Part shown: one piece after another, positions 19,114-29,302 of the stretch
Position numbering within the stretch: position 1 is the stretch's first letter
Layout of the letters: every line of letters starts with the position of its first letter
Notes under the pieces: model-generated
Database searches by the model: none
Seen by the model: only the letters and a program-made list of their open reading frames with translations
Told to the model about the DNA's origin: nothing
Assembly (NCBI GenBank): GCA_016194905.1
Contig: JACQAP010000026.1
Location: forward strand, 92,418 to 156,417
DNA length: 64,000 bases
Reading direction: 5' to 3'
Source of the DNA: Betaproteobacteria bacterium
Lineage (GTDB): Bacteria; Pseudomonadota; Gammaproteobacteria; Burkholderiales; JACQAP01
Made by a program: the position numbers and the translations under genes

Positions 19114-19793
19114 GGCAGGCATGGGGAAAGCTGGCTCGCAGATTTGACGCCCTGAAGCCGCGCGAGCGCGTGATGGTGTTCGCGGCCGGGGTGGCAATCA
19201 TTGCCGGATTGGGCTTTGTCCTGGCGATCGATGGCGCGCTTGCCAAACATAAAATCCTGGCGGCCAATGCCGAGAAGCACCGCATCGATCTCGCCCAATT
19301 GCAGAAGCAGAACGCGGAAATGTCCCGCCTGCTCAACCAGGATGCGGATGCGGAAGGACGCAAGCGCATCGATGATCTGCGGCGTCAATTGGGGAGTTAT
19401 GACACCGAGCTGCGAAGCGTTCAGCAGGGGCTGGTGCCGCCCAACCGGATGGTCAGGGTTCTTGAAGACATGCTGAGCCGCGATTCACACGTGCGTCTGG
19501 TGAAACTGCGCACGCTTCCGGTCGCAGCCCTGATGGAACCGGCGGGCGCCCATGCCGACAACGCGGCGGCAAAATCAGCCGCGCCGTCGAAAAATCTGGT
19601 CTACAAACACGGCATAGAGTTGACGGTCGAAGGCAACTATCTTGACTTGCTGGAGTATCAGGCGCGACTGGAGAAACTTCCATGGCGCATGTTTTTCGCA
19701 CGCACCAGCGTGAACGCCGTCGACTACCCACGAGTGCTCATGACGATTACGCTGTATACCCTCAGTCTGGAGGAAGCGTGGCTGGTCGTTTGA
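19110..19793 (+). CDS. mshJ: MSHA biogenesis protein MshJ (PilO-like)
   Basis: A 227-residue bitopic inner-membrane protein: basic N-terminus with LKPRERVMVFAAG, one membrane helix (about 21-40), a coiled coil (about 45-100) and a periplasmic alpha/beta domain ending in LPWRMFFARTSVNAVDYPR. This is the PilO-type partner of the PilN-like protein, linking the inner-membrane platform with the secretin. Its start overlaps the previous gene and its end lies over the start region of mshK. Confidence 0.87.
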   Translation: MRQAWGKLARRFDALKPRERVMVFAAGVAIIAGLGFVLAIDGALAKHKILAANAEKHRIDLAQLQKQNAEMSRLLNQDADAEGRKRIDDLRRQLGSYDTELRSVQQGLVPPNRMVRVLEDMLSRDSHVRLVKLRTLPVAALMEPAGAHADNAAAKSAAPSKNLVYKHGIELTVEGNYLDLLEYQARLEKLPWRMFFARTSVNAVDYPRVLMTITLYTLSLEEAWLVV

Positions 19794-20221
19794 TGCGCTA
19801 TTCGCCGATCCTGGCCGCACTGATCTGCGTCGTGACCGCATCGACAGCAGCCGCACAGGCTTTGCGTGATCCGACCCGGCCTCCGCCGGCTGCGAGTGCC
19901 AAGGGAGCCGCAGGCAAGATCGAACAGTCGGGATGGGTTCTGCAGTCGGTACTCATTTCGCCCGAACGCCGTTACGCGATCATCAACGGTGAGGTCGTTC
20001 AGCTGGGCGGCTCGATTGCGGGTGCCGAACTGATTGCCGTTGCAGAGGAGCGCGTGACGCTGCGCACGCAGGAAGGATTGCGTGTTGTCCACCTGTTTCC
20101 CGATGTGATGAGGCTGGACGCCGCCGATGCAAGCCCCGGCATGGCTAAGCGCACGCACGCGCCGGATGTGGAAAAAAACACGAAAGCTGCGAGATCCAGT
20201 CACTCCGGAATGAAGAAATGA
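19778..20221 (+). CDS. mshK: MSHA biogenesis protein MshK (PilP/GspC-like)
   Basis: A periplasmic protein of 147 residues with a signal peptide and the ALRDPTRPPP motif seen in MshK, PilP and GspC-type proteins that contact the secretin. GTG at 19778 is preferred because GGAGGA sits about four bases before it; ATG at 19793, which overlaps the mshJ stop as TGATG, gives an equally good signal peptide. The homology region ERRYAIINGEVVQLGGSIAGAEL is typical. Overlaps mshL by four bases. Confidence 0.8.
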   Translation: MAGRLMRYSPILAALICVVTASTAAAQALRDPTRPPPAASAKGAAGKIEQSGWVLQSVLISPERRYAIINGEVVQLGGSIAGAELIAVAEERVTLRTQEGLRVVHLFPDVMRLDAADASPGMAKRTHAPDVEKNTKAARSSHSGMKK

Positions 20222-22005
20222 AAAATACAAGTGATGCCATGAGACGGACTCTCGCCGTGTTCCTGCTGAGTCTGCTGGGTGCGTGCGCGACGATGACGCC
20301 CACCGGCACGACTTACGACAGCGCGAAGAAAGAAATGTCCAATGCCTCGCGCCTCCGGCAATCCACCCCTCAGTCCGAGGACGTCGGCCGTGCGCTATTG
20401 CCCCCGCTGACGGTGGAAATGCCGAAGGTCGACGGTCGGCCGATCGAGCCGCGATTCGATCTGGCGGTCAACAATGCACCAGCGGGTCAGGTGTTCATGG
20501 CGATCGTTTCCGGCACCCGCTACAGCATGGTTGTGCATCCCGGAGTCAAGGATCAGATCTCGGTGAACCTGCGCGATGTGACGGTATTCGAAGCCTTGGA
20601 TACGATTCGCGAGGTCTACGGTTACGAATACAAAATGCAGGGCAATCGCATCCTGATCGAGCCTCTCAGCCTGCAAACGCGCGTGTACCAGGTGAACTAC
20701 CTGATGAGCCAGCGCAAGGGCAAGACCGAGGTAAGGGTGACATCCGGAGCCCTAACCGATTCCTCTTCCACTACCGGGGCTACCGCGCAGCCCGGCACCA
20801 CGAGCGGCACCGGCGCGTCGACAACGGCACTTGAGAGCAGCCGCATCAGCACCACTTCGAACAACGATTTCTGGGCAGAGATAGATGCCGCACTACGCGC
20901 CATCGTCGGCAAAGAAGGCGGACGCATCGTGGTGATGAGCCCCCAGGCCGGCGTGATCGTCGTACGCGCATTGCCTTCGGAATTGCGCGGTGTCGCCGAA
21001 TTTCTTAAGACCATGCAGGTGGTGATCGAGCGTCAAGTGATGCTGGAAGCCAAGATCATCGAAGTACAGCTGTCCGACAGTCATCAGACGGGGGTCAATT
21101 GGGCTGCATTCAGCCAGGGCGCGAACAGCCGGCTGGCCGGCGGCGTGCTCGGTCCCGGCGGGACGCTTACGCCTAGCGGGACCATCAGTGCCTTTACGTC
21201 GCGCAATCCGGACGGTACGGTATCCTCGAGTTCGCTGCTCTCTTCGGATCCGGCGGCGCCAGGCGTGATCAGCGCGGGTCTGGGCACGCCTGGATCCTTG
21301 TTCGGCCTCGCGTTCCAGACCAGTAACTTTGCCGCATTGATATCTTTTCTTGAAACCCAAGGCAATCTGCAGGTGTTATCCAGCCCGCGCATCGCCACTC
21401 TGAACAACCAGAAAGCGGTGCTGAAAGTCGGCACCGACGAGTTCTTCGTAACCAATATCACCACGACTACCACAAATGTTGGTACCTCCAGCACGCAGTC
21501 GCCGACCATTACCGTGTCGCCGTTCTTCTCCGGCGTGGCGCTCGATGTGACACCGCAAATCGACGAAAACAATCAGATCATCCTGCATATTCACCCGTCG
21601 GTTTCCAGTGTCATTGAAAAGACAAAGAATATCGATCTTGGCACGGCTGGCAGTTTCCGGCTGCCGCTGGCATCCAGCACGATCAGCGAGAGCGACACCA
21701 TCGTGCGGGTGTCCAACTCAAACATCGTCGCCATCGGTGGTCTGATGAAGGAAACGACTACGCGCGACAGCAGCGGCGTGCCAGTATTGGGAACCCTGCC
21801 CGTGGTCGGCAATCTTTTCAGTAGCAAGAGCCGCTCTGTTACAAAAAGCGAGCTGGTGATCCTGCTCAAACCAACCGTCATCGAAAACGACGCAACTTGG
21901 CGTCAGGATATACTGGATGCCAAAGAGCGCATCGATGCTTACGAACGCAGTGACCGCCCCACGTTCAGACCCAAGCCCGCAAATTCTGCTGTGCCGGCGC
22001 AGTAA
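20218..22005 (+). CDS. mshL: MSHA-type outer-membrane secretin MshL
   Basis: A 595-residue secretin that forms the outer-membrane channel for the pilus. It has a lipobox (LLGAC, Cys22 region) for outer-membrane targeting, N-domains with the FEALDTIREVYGYEYKMQGNR secretin/TonB-like fold, a Ser/Thr-rich linker (about 180-205), and the C-terminal secretin barrel with VLGTLPVVGNLF and SELVILLKPTVI signatures. It lies between the MshK and MshM genes, the usual order. No separate pilotin gene was seen here. Confidence 0.93.
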   Translation: MKNTSDAMRRTLAVFLLSLLGACATMTPTGTTYDSAKKEMSNASRLRQSTPQSEDVGRALLPPLTVEMPKVDGRPIEPRFDLAVNNAPAGQVFMAIVSGTRYSMVVHPGVKDQISVNLRDVTVFEALDTIREVYGYEYKMQGNRILIEPLSLQTRVYQVNYLMSQRKGKTEVRVTSGALTDSSSTTGATAQPGTTSGTGASTTALESSRISTTSNNDFWAEIDAALRAIVGKEGGRIVVMSPQAGVIVVRALPSELRGVAEFLKTMQVVIERQVMLEAKIIEVQLSDSHQTGVNWAAFSQGANSRLAGGVLGPGGTLTPSGTISAFTSRNPDGTVSSSSLLSSDPAAPGVISAGLGTPGSLFGLAFQTSNFAALISFLETQGNLQVLSSPRIATLNNQKAVLKVGTDEFFVTNITTTTTNVGTSSTQSPTITVSPFFSGVALDVTPQIDENNQIILHIHPSVSSVIEKTKNIDLGTAGSFRLPLASSTISESDTIVRVSNSNIVAIGGLMKETTTRDSSGVPVLGTLPVVGNLFSSKSRSVTKSELVILLKPTVIENDATWRQDILDAKERIDAYERSDRPTFRPKPANSAVPAQ

Positions 22006-22062
22006 TCATCCCGGCGCCGCGAAAAATCCGGCTGTCACGCCGATCCGGCGTCAGCGCTGACG

Positions 22063-22956
22063 ATGTACCGCACCCATTTCGCCCTGCGTGAGCCACCGTT
22101 CGGACTGACGCCTGATACGAGTTTCGCTTTTGCCTGCACTCCGCATCAGGAGGCACTCAATACGCTACTGGTCGCTGCGGTCAACGGCGAAGGGTTCATG
22201 AAGGTTACGGGCGAAGTCGGGACCGGCAAAACCTTGTTATGCCGCCGATTCCTGTCCCAGCTCGACGACGACAACGTTACGGCTTATATTCCCAATCCGC
22301 TGCTCGACCCGCACGGGTTGCTGTTGGCTCTGGCCGAAGAGCTGCGCGTGGATTTCGATCGCGATGACGACCAGCATGGCCTTCTGAAAGCCTTGAATCA
22401 TGTGCTGCTCGGGCACGCGCGGGCGGGCAAGCGCGTGGTGGTCTGCCTGGATGAAGCACAGGCAATGCCGCTGGAAACGCTGGAATCGTTGCGTCTGTTG
22501 TCCAATCTGGAAACCGAGAAGCGCAAGCTTTTCCAGGTGGTGTTGTTCGGACAACCCGAACTCGACGCGAAGCTGGCTCACGAGTCGGTCCGACAACTGC
22601 AGCAACGCATCACGTTCCAATATCATCTCTCGCCGCTCTCACGTCGCGAACTCGAGTACTACGTTTCGCATCGCCTCCGGATTGCCGGGTACATGGGCGA
22701 TCGCCTGTTCAACGCCGCGGCACTGGATGCGCTTTACAAGGCGAGTCGAGGCGTGCCGCGATTGATCAATGTGCTCGCGCACAAGGCGATGCTGGCGGCA
22801 TACGGAGAGGGCAATCACTATGTATCCTCAGCGCATGTTCGCAGCGCAGCGAAGGACACACCCTCCGCCCGACCAGTTTATTCTCCGATGGTCTGGGCCG
22901 GCGCCGTCGCGATGGGCGGCGTCGCAGCGTTGATTTACTGGTATCTGAATCAATGA
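22063..22956 (+). CDS. mshM: AAA ATPase MshM (ExeA-like)
   Basis: A 297-residue ATPase with Walker A GEVGTGKT (residues 50-57) and Walker B VVCLDEAQ, then a sensor region and the SRGVPRLINVLAHKAMLAAY signature of the ExeA/MshM family. A single membrane helix (about 275-292) lies at the extreme C-terminus. Family members act in secretin assembly, with a peptidoglycan link. The following gene mshN overlaps by four bases. No strong Shine-Dalgarno is visible before ATG 22063. Confidence 0.9.
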   Translation: MYRTHFALREPPFGLTPDTSFAFACTPHQEALNTLLVAAVNGEGFMKVTGEVGTGKTLLCRRFLSQLDDDNVTAYIPNPLLDPHGLLLALAEELRVDFDRDDDQHGLLKALNHVLLGHARAGKRVVVCLDEAQAMPLETLESLRLLSNLETEKRKLFQVVLFGQPELDAKLAHESVRQLQQRITFQYHLSPLSRRELEYYVSHRLRIAGYMGDRLFNAAALDALYKASRGVPRLINVLAHKAMLAAYGEGNHYVSSAHVRSAAKDTPSARPVYSPMVWAGAVAMGGVAALIYWYLNQ

Positions 22957-24149
22957 GTCTGATCAACGACGTTCTGCAGGACCTCGAAAAGCGTCATGCA
23001 TCCGAGTCCGAGCTGAAAACCCTGCCTCCTTACGTGCGTGCCGTCCCAGATCGACCGCAATCGCCCCTCCGGATGTACGTGGTCACCGCAGTACTCGTGG
23101 TCGTTCTTATCGCAGTGGCTTTTTTCATCTCTAGCGGCCGTCGAGCACCGGAGGACAACGCCCAGCAGATCGCTTCCAAGCCGACTGCGGTGCTTTTGCC
23201 GGCGCCTGTGCCAGCAGCGAAGGTGCCGGTGGCGGGGCCGCCTGCGCAAACGGCAACGTTCAACCCCGTCTCCAGGCGCTCGGATGAATTGAGCCTCATT
23301 GGTCCGCTGTCGGCGCGGCCGGAGAAACCGGCGGGTACCGGGCGCAATGTGAAGCCCGGCGTTGCAAGACCGGTCGTGGATGTCGTAGCTGCGCCCTTAT
23401 CTCGAGCTGAAAAACCGCAAGCACCGGATACCGTAGCCAAGATCGAAGCGGTAACCAAGCCAACTGCGACCACCCCCGAGCGAGTAGCGCCCCCGGCTGC
23501 GGGTCCGTTGGCCGTCGCGGAGAACGCACCGGGCGCGATCGACAAGCAGATGCGTGAGGTGACGCCACCAGAACGCGCCGAGATTGCATTCCGCAGGGGT
23601 GTAACGCAACTTCAGGAGGGCCGGGCGAATTCGGCCGAGTTGGATTTCCGCGACGCGCTGAAGCAGGATCCGTCGCATAGTGGTGCGCGCCAGGCGTTGC
23701 TCGGGCTGCTGCTGGACAACGGGCGCAACAACGAGGCGGAACAGCTCTTGCGCAAGGCGCTCGAGATCAATCCGCGGCAGCCGCGCCATGCCATGGTACT
23801 GGCGCGTCTGGAAGTGGAGCGCGGCGAGGTAGCCGGTGCGATCAATACGATGGTGGGCGCGCTACCCTATGTTCAATCCGATCCCGACTTCCATGCCTTC
23901 CTCGCGGCATTGTTGCAGCGGGAAGGACGGCACCGGGAGGCGGTGGACTATTATCGCGCCGCCCTGCGTGGTGTACCCGGCAACGGCGTTTGGATGATGG
24001 GTCTCGGAATATCCTTGCGCGCCGCGAATCAATCCGCGGAAGCGCGCGACGCGTTTCAGCACGCCATCGAGTCGAGGCAACTGACGCCGGAGCTGCAGGA
24101 ATTCGTCGAGCGACAGTTGCGCGAGCTTTCCGCCCAGAAGAAAAAATAG
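22953..24149 (+). CDS. mshN: TPR protein MshN
   Basis: A 398-residue bitopic protein: the short cytoplasmic tail MSLINDVLQDLEKR is diagnostic of MshN and GspB-like partners, a membrane helix follows (about 43-62), then a long Pro/Ala-rich linker (about 65-200) and TPR units from about 205 to the end (for example AEQLLRKALEINPRQPRHAMVLARLE broken into two helices). It probably works with MshM in secretin placement. It closes the pilus locus and converges on comF with only three bases between the stop codons. Confidence 0.88.
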   Translation: MSLINDVLQDLEKRHASESELKTLPPYVRAVPDRPQSPLRMYVVTAVLVVVLIAVAFFISSGRRAPEDNAQQIASKPTAVLLPAPVPAAKVPVAGPPAQTATFNPVSRRSDELSLIGPLSARPEKPAGTGRNVKPGVARPVVDVVAAPLSRAEKPQAPDTVAKIEAVTKPTATTPERVAPPAAGPLAVAENAPGAIDKQMREVTPPERAEIAFRRGVTQLQEGRANSAELDFRDALKQDPSHSGARQALLGLLLDNGRNNEAEQLLRKALEINPRQPRHAMVLARLEVERGEVAGAINTMVGALPYVQSDPDFHAFLAALLQREGRHREAVDYYRAALRGVPGNGVWMMGLGISLRAANQSAEARDAFQHAIESRQLTPELQEFVERQLRELSAQKKK

Positions 24150-24152
24150 TCG

Positions 24153-24875
24153 TCAGACTTCGCCCGGCGCGGGTGTTCGCGCCGCAATCCAGCCGATGAC
24201 TTCGCGCGCGCCGCGGCGTTTGAGCGTTAGCGCCAGTTCGTTGAGCGTCGCTCCGGTGGTCAGCACGTCATCTACGACGGCCACTGATTTTCTGCTCACA
24301 TCAACATCACACGCAAAGGCGTTGCGCACATTTGTCGCGCGTTGCTTCCATGGCAGGACTGCCTGCGGAGCGCTTTCGCGCAGCCGATGGCAGATGTCGA
24401 CGGAAATATCCAGGCCAAAGTCCGTTGCCAGCCGTCGCGAAATTTCCATCGCCTGATTGAATCCACGGCCCGCCAGTCGCGCGCGCGCCAGCGGCATTGG
24501 AATGATCAGATCCGGACCGGGCTCTTCGTCCAGCGCCTCGGCCAAACCCGCGGCCAGCGGTCGTGCGCAGGCAAGATTGCCGCGATACTTCAACCCCTGG
24601 ATCAGGACTGTGACGGGAAATTCATACATGAATGGCGCAACGACACGATCGAAATGCGGTGGCTTATTGAGGCAGCGTCCGCATAGTTCTCCGGTCGGAT
24701 CAGGTATCGCGCAGACCGGACAGCGCGTGCCTGCCAGCCTGGGCAAGCTGTTGCGGCAGCCTCCGCACAGGCCATCCCCATCGCCGCGCCCGCCGCACAG
24801 CAGGCAAACAGGAGACATCAGCCATTGGGCAATCGGCAGACAGTCGTCAAAAATGCGATAAATTGAATTTGACAC
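24153..24875 (-). CDS. comF: ComF family phosphoribosyltransferase-like protein
   Basis: A 240-residue cytoplasmic protein with an N-terminal zinc ribbon (CLLCGG, LCGGC, CPVC, LCGRC) and a C-terminal phosphoribosyltransferase fold with the PRPP loop [14 protein letters not shown]. ComF is needed for natural DNA uptake in several bacteria, although its reaction is unknown; the neighbouring pilus genes are of the MSHA rather than the competence type. GTG 24875 keeps the N-terminal amphipathic helix usual before the zinc ribbon; ATG 24818 is an alternative. It diverges from bioB with only 26 bases between the two start codons. Confidence 0.9.
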   Translation of the reverse strand: MSNSIYRIFDDCLPIAQWLMSPVCLLCGGRGDGDGLCGGCRNSLPRLAGTRCPVCAIPDPTGELCGRCLNKPPHFDRVVAPFMYEFPVTVLIQGLKYRGNLACARPLAAGLAEALDEEPGPDLIIPMPLARARLAGRGFNQAMEISRRLATDFGLDISVDICHRLRESAPQAVLPWKQRATNVRNAFACDVDVSRKSVAVVDDVLTTGATLNELALTLKRRGAREVIGWIAARTPAPGEV

Positions 24876-24901
24876 GGATCAGCGCTTCCCCGACCATCCC
24901 T

Positions 24902-25945
24902 ATGTCCAAATTCCAACCTGCAACGGATAGCATCATGCCCGACGTCGCGCAAACCATCATCCGAAATAAACCCGCCGCCAAACCCGCGGTCTGGACCGTT
25001 ATCCGAGTTGAAGCGCTGTTGTCCGCTCCGTTCAGTGATCTGATCTATCAAGCTCAGCAGATTCACAGGCAGCACTTTGCACCCAATGAAGTGCAGCTTT
25101 CCACCCTGCTGTCCATCAAGACCGGGGGTTGTCCCGAAGATTGCGGCTATTGTCCGCAGGCCGCGCGCTATCACACCGGCGTGGAAAACGAGGCGCTGAT
25201 GTCGGTCGATGCGGTCGTTCGGGCCGCGAGGGCAGCAAAGCACAATGGCGCTTCGCGATTCTGCATGGGCGCAGCCTGGCGTGGGCCGAAGCAACGCGAT
25301 CTGGAACAGGTGGCGAAGATGGTGCGAGAGATCAAAGCGCTTGGCCTGGAGACCTGCGCTACGCTGGGCATGCTCAAGGCAGGGCAGGCTGAACAGCTCA
25401 AGGATGCGGGACTCGACTACTACAATCACAATCTCGATACCGATCCCGCGTTGTACGGTGAAATCATCACCACCCGCGATCAGGACGACCGGCTCGACAC
25501 TCTGCAGAAAGTGCGGGAGGCCGGTATCCGCGTCTGTTGTGGCGGCATCGTCGGCATGGGCGAGACGCGTGCAAATCGCGCCGCGCTCATCGCCCAACTG
25601 TCCAACCTCGATCCTTATCCCGAAAGTGTTCCGATCAACAATCTGGTGCAAGTGAAGGGCACGCCATTGTACGGCACCCCTGAACTCGATCCTTTCGAGT
25701 TCATACGTACAATCGCCGCGGCGCGTATCACCATGCCGCAAGCCATGGTGCGCCTGTCCGCAGGCCGCGAAGACATGTCGGAAGAAACGCAGGCGCTGTG
25801 TTTTTTAGCCGGCGCCAATTCGGTCTTCTACGGCGAAAAGCTGCTGACCACGCCCAATCCCGTGGCCGATCGCGATCGCATGCTGTTCGACAAACTTGGC
25901 ATCAAGCCAATGGAAAGCCGCGAAGAAGGCGCGGGCACCAACTGA
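24902..25945 (+). CDS. bioB: Biotin synthase
   Basis: A radical-SAM enzyme that inserts sulfur into dethiobiotin. The CxxxCxxC cluster motif is CPEDCGYC (Cys77, 81, 84 from this start); [24 protein letters not shown] and the later YNHNLDT and RLSAGREDM segments provide the second cluster ligands. ATG 24902 gives 347 residues, close to E. coli BioB (346); ATG 24935 is a possible start. No recognisable biotin repressor operator is seen in the short gap to comF. It begins the bioB-F-C-D set. Confidence 0.96.
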   Translation: MSKFQPATDSIMPDVAQTIIRNKPAAKPAVWTVIRVEALLSAPFSDLIYQAQQIHRQHFAPNEVQLSTLLSIKTGGCPEDCGYCPQAARYHTGVENEALMSVDAVVRAARAAKHNGASRFCMGAAWRGPKQRDLEQVAKMVREIKALGLETCATLGMLKAGQAEQLKDAGLDYYNHNLDTDPALYGEIITTRDQDDRLDTLQKVREAGIRVCCGGIVGMGETRANRAALIAQLSNLDPYPESVPINNLVQVKGTPLYGTPELDPFEFIRTIAAARITMPQAMVRLSAGREDMSEETQALCFLAGANSVFYGEKLLTTPNPVADRDRMLFDKLGIKPMESREEGAGTN

Positions 25946-25954
25946 GGGATTTCG

Positions 25955-27151
<1,197 letters not shown>

Positions 27152-27164
27152 GCGGACCCTATTC

Positions 27165-28031
27165 ATGAGCGAACCGGCAGCACTGGACAAACGCCAGATG
27201 CGGCGATCATTCGAACGGGCTGCATCGACTTACGATCAGGCCGCTGTTCTGCAGCGGGAAATCGGTGCGCGTGCGCTCGAGCGTCTGGATCTCGTCAAAC
27301 TCGATCCAGGAGCCATCGTTGATGCAGGTTGCGGCACCGGGTTTGCGGCTCAATCACTGCGTCAACGTTTCCCGCGGGCAATGTTGATCGAACTCGATAT
27401 CGCCCCGGCAATGCTGCATGCCGCTCGACTTCGGTGCCCGCGCTGGAAAAAATGGATTGGAGGGACCCGGGAGGTATTCGTCTGCGGCGACCATGAGCAG
27501 TTGCCGATACGATCCGGCTGCGTGGACATGGTTTGGTCCAATCTTGCCTTCCAGTGGACCGAGGACCTGCCAGCGGTATTCGCCGAGTGCCAGCGCATAT
27601 TGCGGCCTGGCGGCTTGCTGATGTTCACGACGTTTGGCCCGGATACGCTGAAGGAACTGCGCACGGCTTGCGCCGGCGACGGCAGGATCCACGTCAACCG
27701 CTTCATCGACATGCATGATATCGGCGACATGATGATCGGTGCCGGTTTTGCCGATCCGGTCATGGATATGGAATACCTGACCCTGACTTACGCCGACGTA
27801 CGAACCCTGATGCGGGAGCTCAAGGCAATCGGTGCGCACAATGTCGCCGCGGGCCGCAATCGCGGGTTGACCGGTAAACGCGCGCTGAAGGAAATCGAGC
27901 TGCGCTACGAATCTTTTCGGCGGGACGCGCGCCTGCCGGCGACTTTCGAAGTAATTTACGGACACGCCTGGAAACCGCAGCCGCGTCTCGGTCCGGGTGG
28001 CCGTCCGGTCATCGACATCAAGCCGCGTTGA
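27165..28031 (+). CDS. bioC: Malonyl-ACP O-methyltransferase BioC
   Basis: A 288-residue SAM-dependent methyltransferase that methylates malonyl-ACP to start pimelate formation through fatty acid synthesis. The N-terminal RRSFERAASTYDQAAVLQ is the BioC signature, IVDAGCGTGFAA is the SAM-binding loop, and WSNLAFQWTEDLP together with PGGLLMFTTFGPDTLKEL are strongly conserved. It starts 13 bases after bioF. A bioH gene, often placed between bioF and bioC, is absent, so the esterase that removes the methyl group must be elsewhere. Confidence 0.95.
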   Translation: MSEPAALDKRQMRRSFERAASTYDQAAVLQREIGARALERLDLVKLDPGAIVDAGCGTGFAAQSLRQRFPRAMLIELDIAPAMLHAARLRCPRWKKWIGGTREVFVCGDHEQLPIRSGCVDMVWSNLAFQWTEDLPAVFAECQRILRPGGLLMFTTFGPDTLKELRTACAGDGRIHVNRFIDMHDIGDMMIGAGFADPVMDMEYLTLTYADVRTLMRELKAIGAHNVAAGRNRGLTGKRALKEIELRYESFRRDARLPATFEVIYGHAWKPQPRLGPGGRPVIDIKPR

Positions 28032-28041
28032 GGGGTTTGAT

Positions 28042-28752
28042 TTGATCCCTCACCCCTCACCCCTCACCCCTCACGGCATTTTCGTCACCGGCACCGACAC
28101 CGGTGTGGGCAAGACGCGCGTCGCGTCCGCGCTGCTGCGGGCGTTCGCGCGCCGCGGGCTGCGCACGGTCGGTATGAAACCGGTGGCGGCCGGGTGCAAG
28201 CGAATTGACAGCGGTCTCGTGAGCGAAGATGTGGCGGCGCTGGCTGCGGTATCGAACGTGAATCTGCCGGTCGATCTGATCAATCCCTACCGCTTTCAAC
28301 CCGCGATCGCGCCGCATCTCGCCGCCGAACTGGCTGGCGAGACGATCTCCTTGCAACGGATCCGCGATGCTTACGTTGCGCTCGCGGCTCGCGCCGACCG
28401 GGTGGTTGTGGAGGGCGCCGGCGGCTTCCTGGTTCCGCTCAATGAACGCGAGGACTTCGGGGACCTGGCGCGATTGCTGGAACTACCGGTGCTGCTGGTG
28501 GTGGGCATGCGCCTGGGTTGCCTGAATCACGCGCTGCTTACCGCCGAGGCGGTGCAGCGCCGGGGGTTACAATTCGCCGGATGGGTGGCGAATCGGCTCG
28601 ATGCCACCACACCCGGTGTCGAGCGGAATGTGCAGACACTGTGTAAACGGCTCGACGCGCCGTTGCTGGGCATCGTCCCGTTCGCAGTCGGGACTACTGA
28701 GGCGGAGGCGTCTTGTCTCGACTTGCAGGTGCTGGAAAACAGCTTTCGCTGA
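28042..28752 (+). CDS. bioD: Dethiobiotin synthetase
   Basis: ATP-dependent ring closure giving dethiobiotin. The P-loop GTDTGVGKT lies at residues 17-25, followed by GMKPVAAG, the VVVEGAGGFLVPLN signature and GCLNHALLTAEA. No ATG exists in frame; TTG 28042 has GAGGGG six bases upstream, while GTG 27997 lies inside bioC. The protein therefore starts MIPHPSPLTPHG, about nine residues longer than usual at the N-terminus, because a 7-bp repeat (separate entry) sits between start codon and core. About 236 residues in all. It ends the biotin set with no terminator seen. Confidence 0.93.
   Translation: MIPHPSPLTPHGIFVTGTDTGVGKTRVASALLRAFARRGLRTVGMKPVAAGCKRIDSGLVSEDVAALAAVSNVNLPVDLINPYRFQPAIAPHLAAELAGETISLQRIRDAYVALAARADRVVVEGAGGFLVPLNEREDFGDLARLLELPVLLVVGMRLGCLNHALLTAEAVQRRGLQFAGWVANRLDATTPGVERNVQTLCKRLDAPLLGIVPFAVGTTEAEASCLDLQVLENSFR
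28047..28074 (+). repeat. Heptanucleotide tandem repeat in the bioD start region
   Basis: The unit CCCTCAC occurs four times in perfect tandem, beginning two bases after the TTG start codon of bioD. Because seven is not a multiple of three, gain or loss of one unit would move the start codon out of frame with the rest of bioD. No other start codon lies between the repeat and the ATP-binding loop. Confidence 0.95.
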
Positions 28753-28809
28753 GAGTCGTTCGCGCCGGGTGTATTGCCGTCTGAATTACATCCGGCATAG
28801 ACGAGCGTA

Positions 28810-29121
28810 GTGAAGCTGAACCATGTCGTCCGCCGCTGGACGCCGCCGCATTTCTGGTCGCTGGCCCTATACCGCGAGCAGGAATACGCGAAACTCGGCA
28901 TCCCCATGCTGCCGGTCACGCATGGCAGCAAATTCACGCGCCAATGTATTTTGTTCCATACGATTCTCCTTGCGGCGGTTGCGGTGCTGCCGTTCGTCAC
29001 AGCGATGAGCGGGTTGCTTTACCTGACCGGTGCTTTGGCGTTGAATGCGGAGTTCATCGCATATGCTCGGAAGCTTTACCGCATCGTGATCAACGAGGCG
29101 CTGCAATCCACCTTCCATTGA
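28810..29121 (+). pseudogene. Truncated heme o synthase (ctaB/cyoE) remnant
   Basis: The 103-codon frame matches the C-terminal half of protoheme IX farnesyltransferase from WTPPHFWSLALYREQEYAK (first match at 28837) through [10 protein letters not shown] and MSGLLYLTG to about YARKLYR. Upstream codons do not match, so the first half, including the allylic diphosphate-binding Asp motifs, is missing; the end also stops about 20 residues early (after STFH). A complete ctaB lies at 44794-45702 and shares the same motifs. It is best read as a decayed extra copy that belonged to the accessory oxidase block next to it. Catalytic activity is not expected. Confidence 0.85.
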
Positions 29122-29302
29122 GATGACTGTCTCCAAAGAGCTACAATCCCGGATGCTTGAATGCGCCAGAGCCGGTTTTCGGTGCACAAGCGGGTACGGG
29201 TGACGGCCGAGGACCGGCAAGGAAGAATGAAGCCAGCGGGCTACAAAAGCGGGCCTGAATCAGAGTCAGCTATGCCAGTTAATTAACTAGGTGGAGACGA
29301 CT

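Noticed and set aside
24876-24901. Biotin repressor (BirA/BioR) operator between comF and bioB
   Set aside because: The 26-base gap has no inverted repeat resembling the known operators.
29277-29288. Perfect 12-bp palindrome AGTTAATTAACT before the 186-residue membrane protein
   Set aside because: Short AT palindromes occur by chance; there is no second copy or promoter-like context to support an operator.
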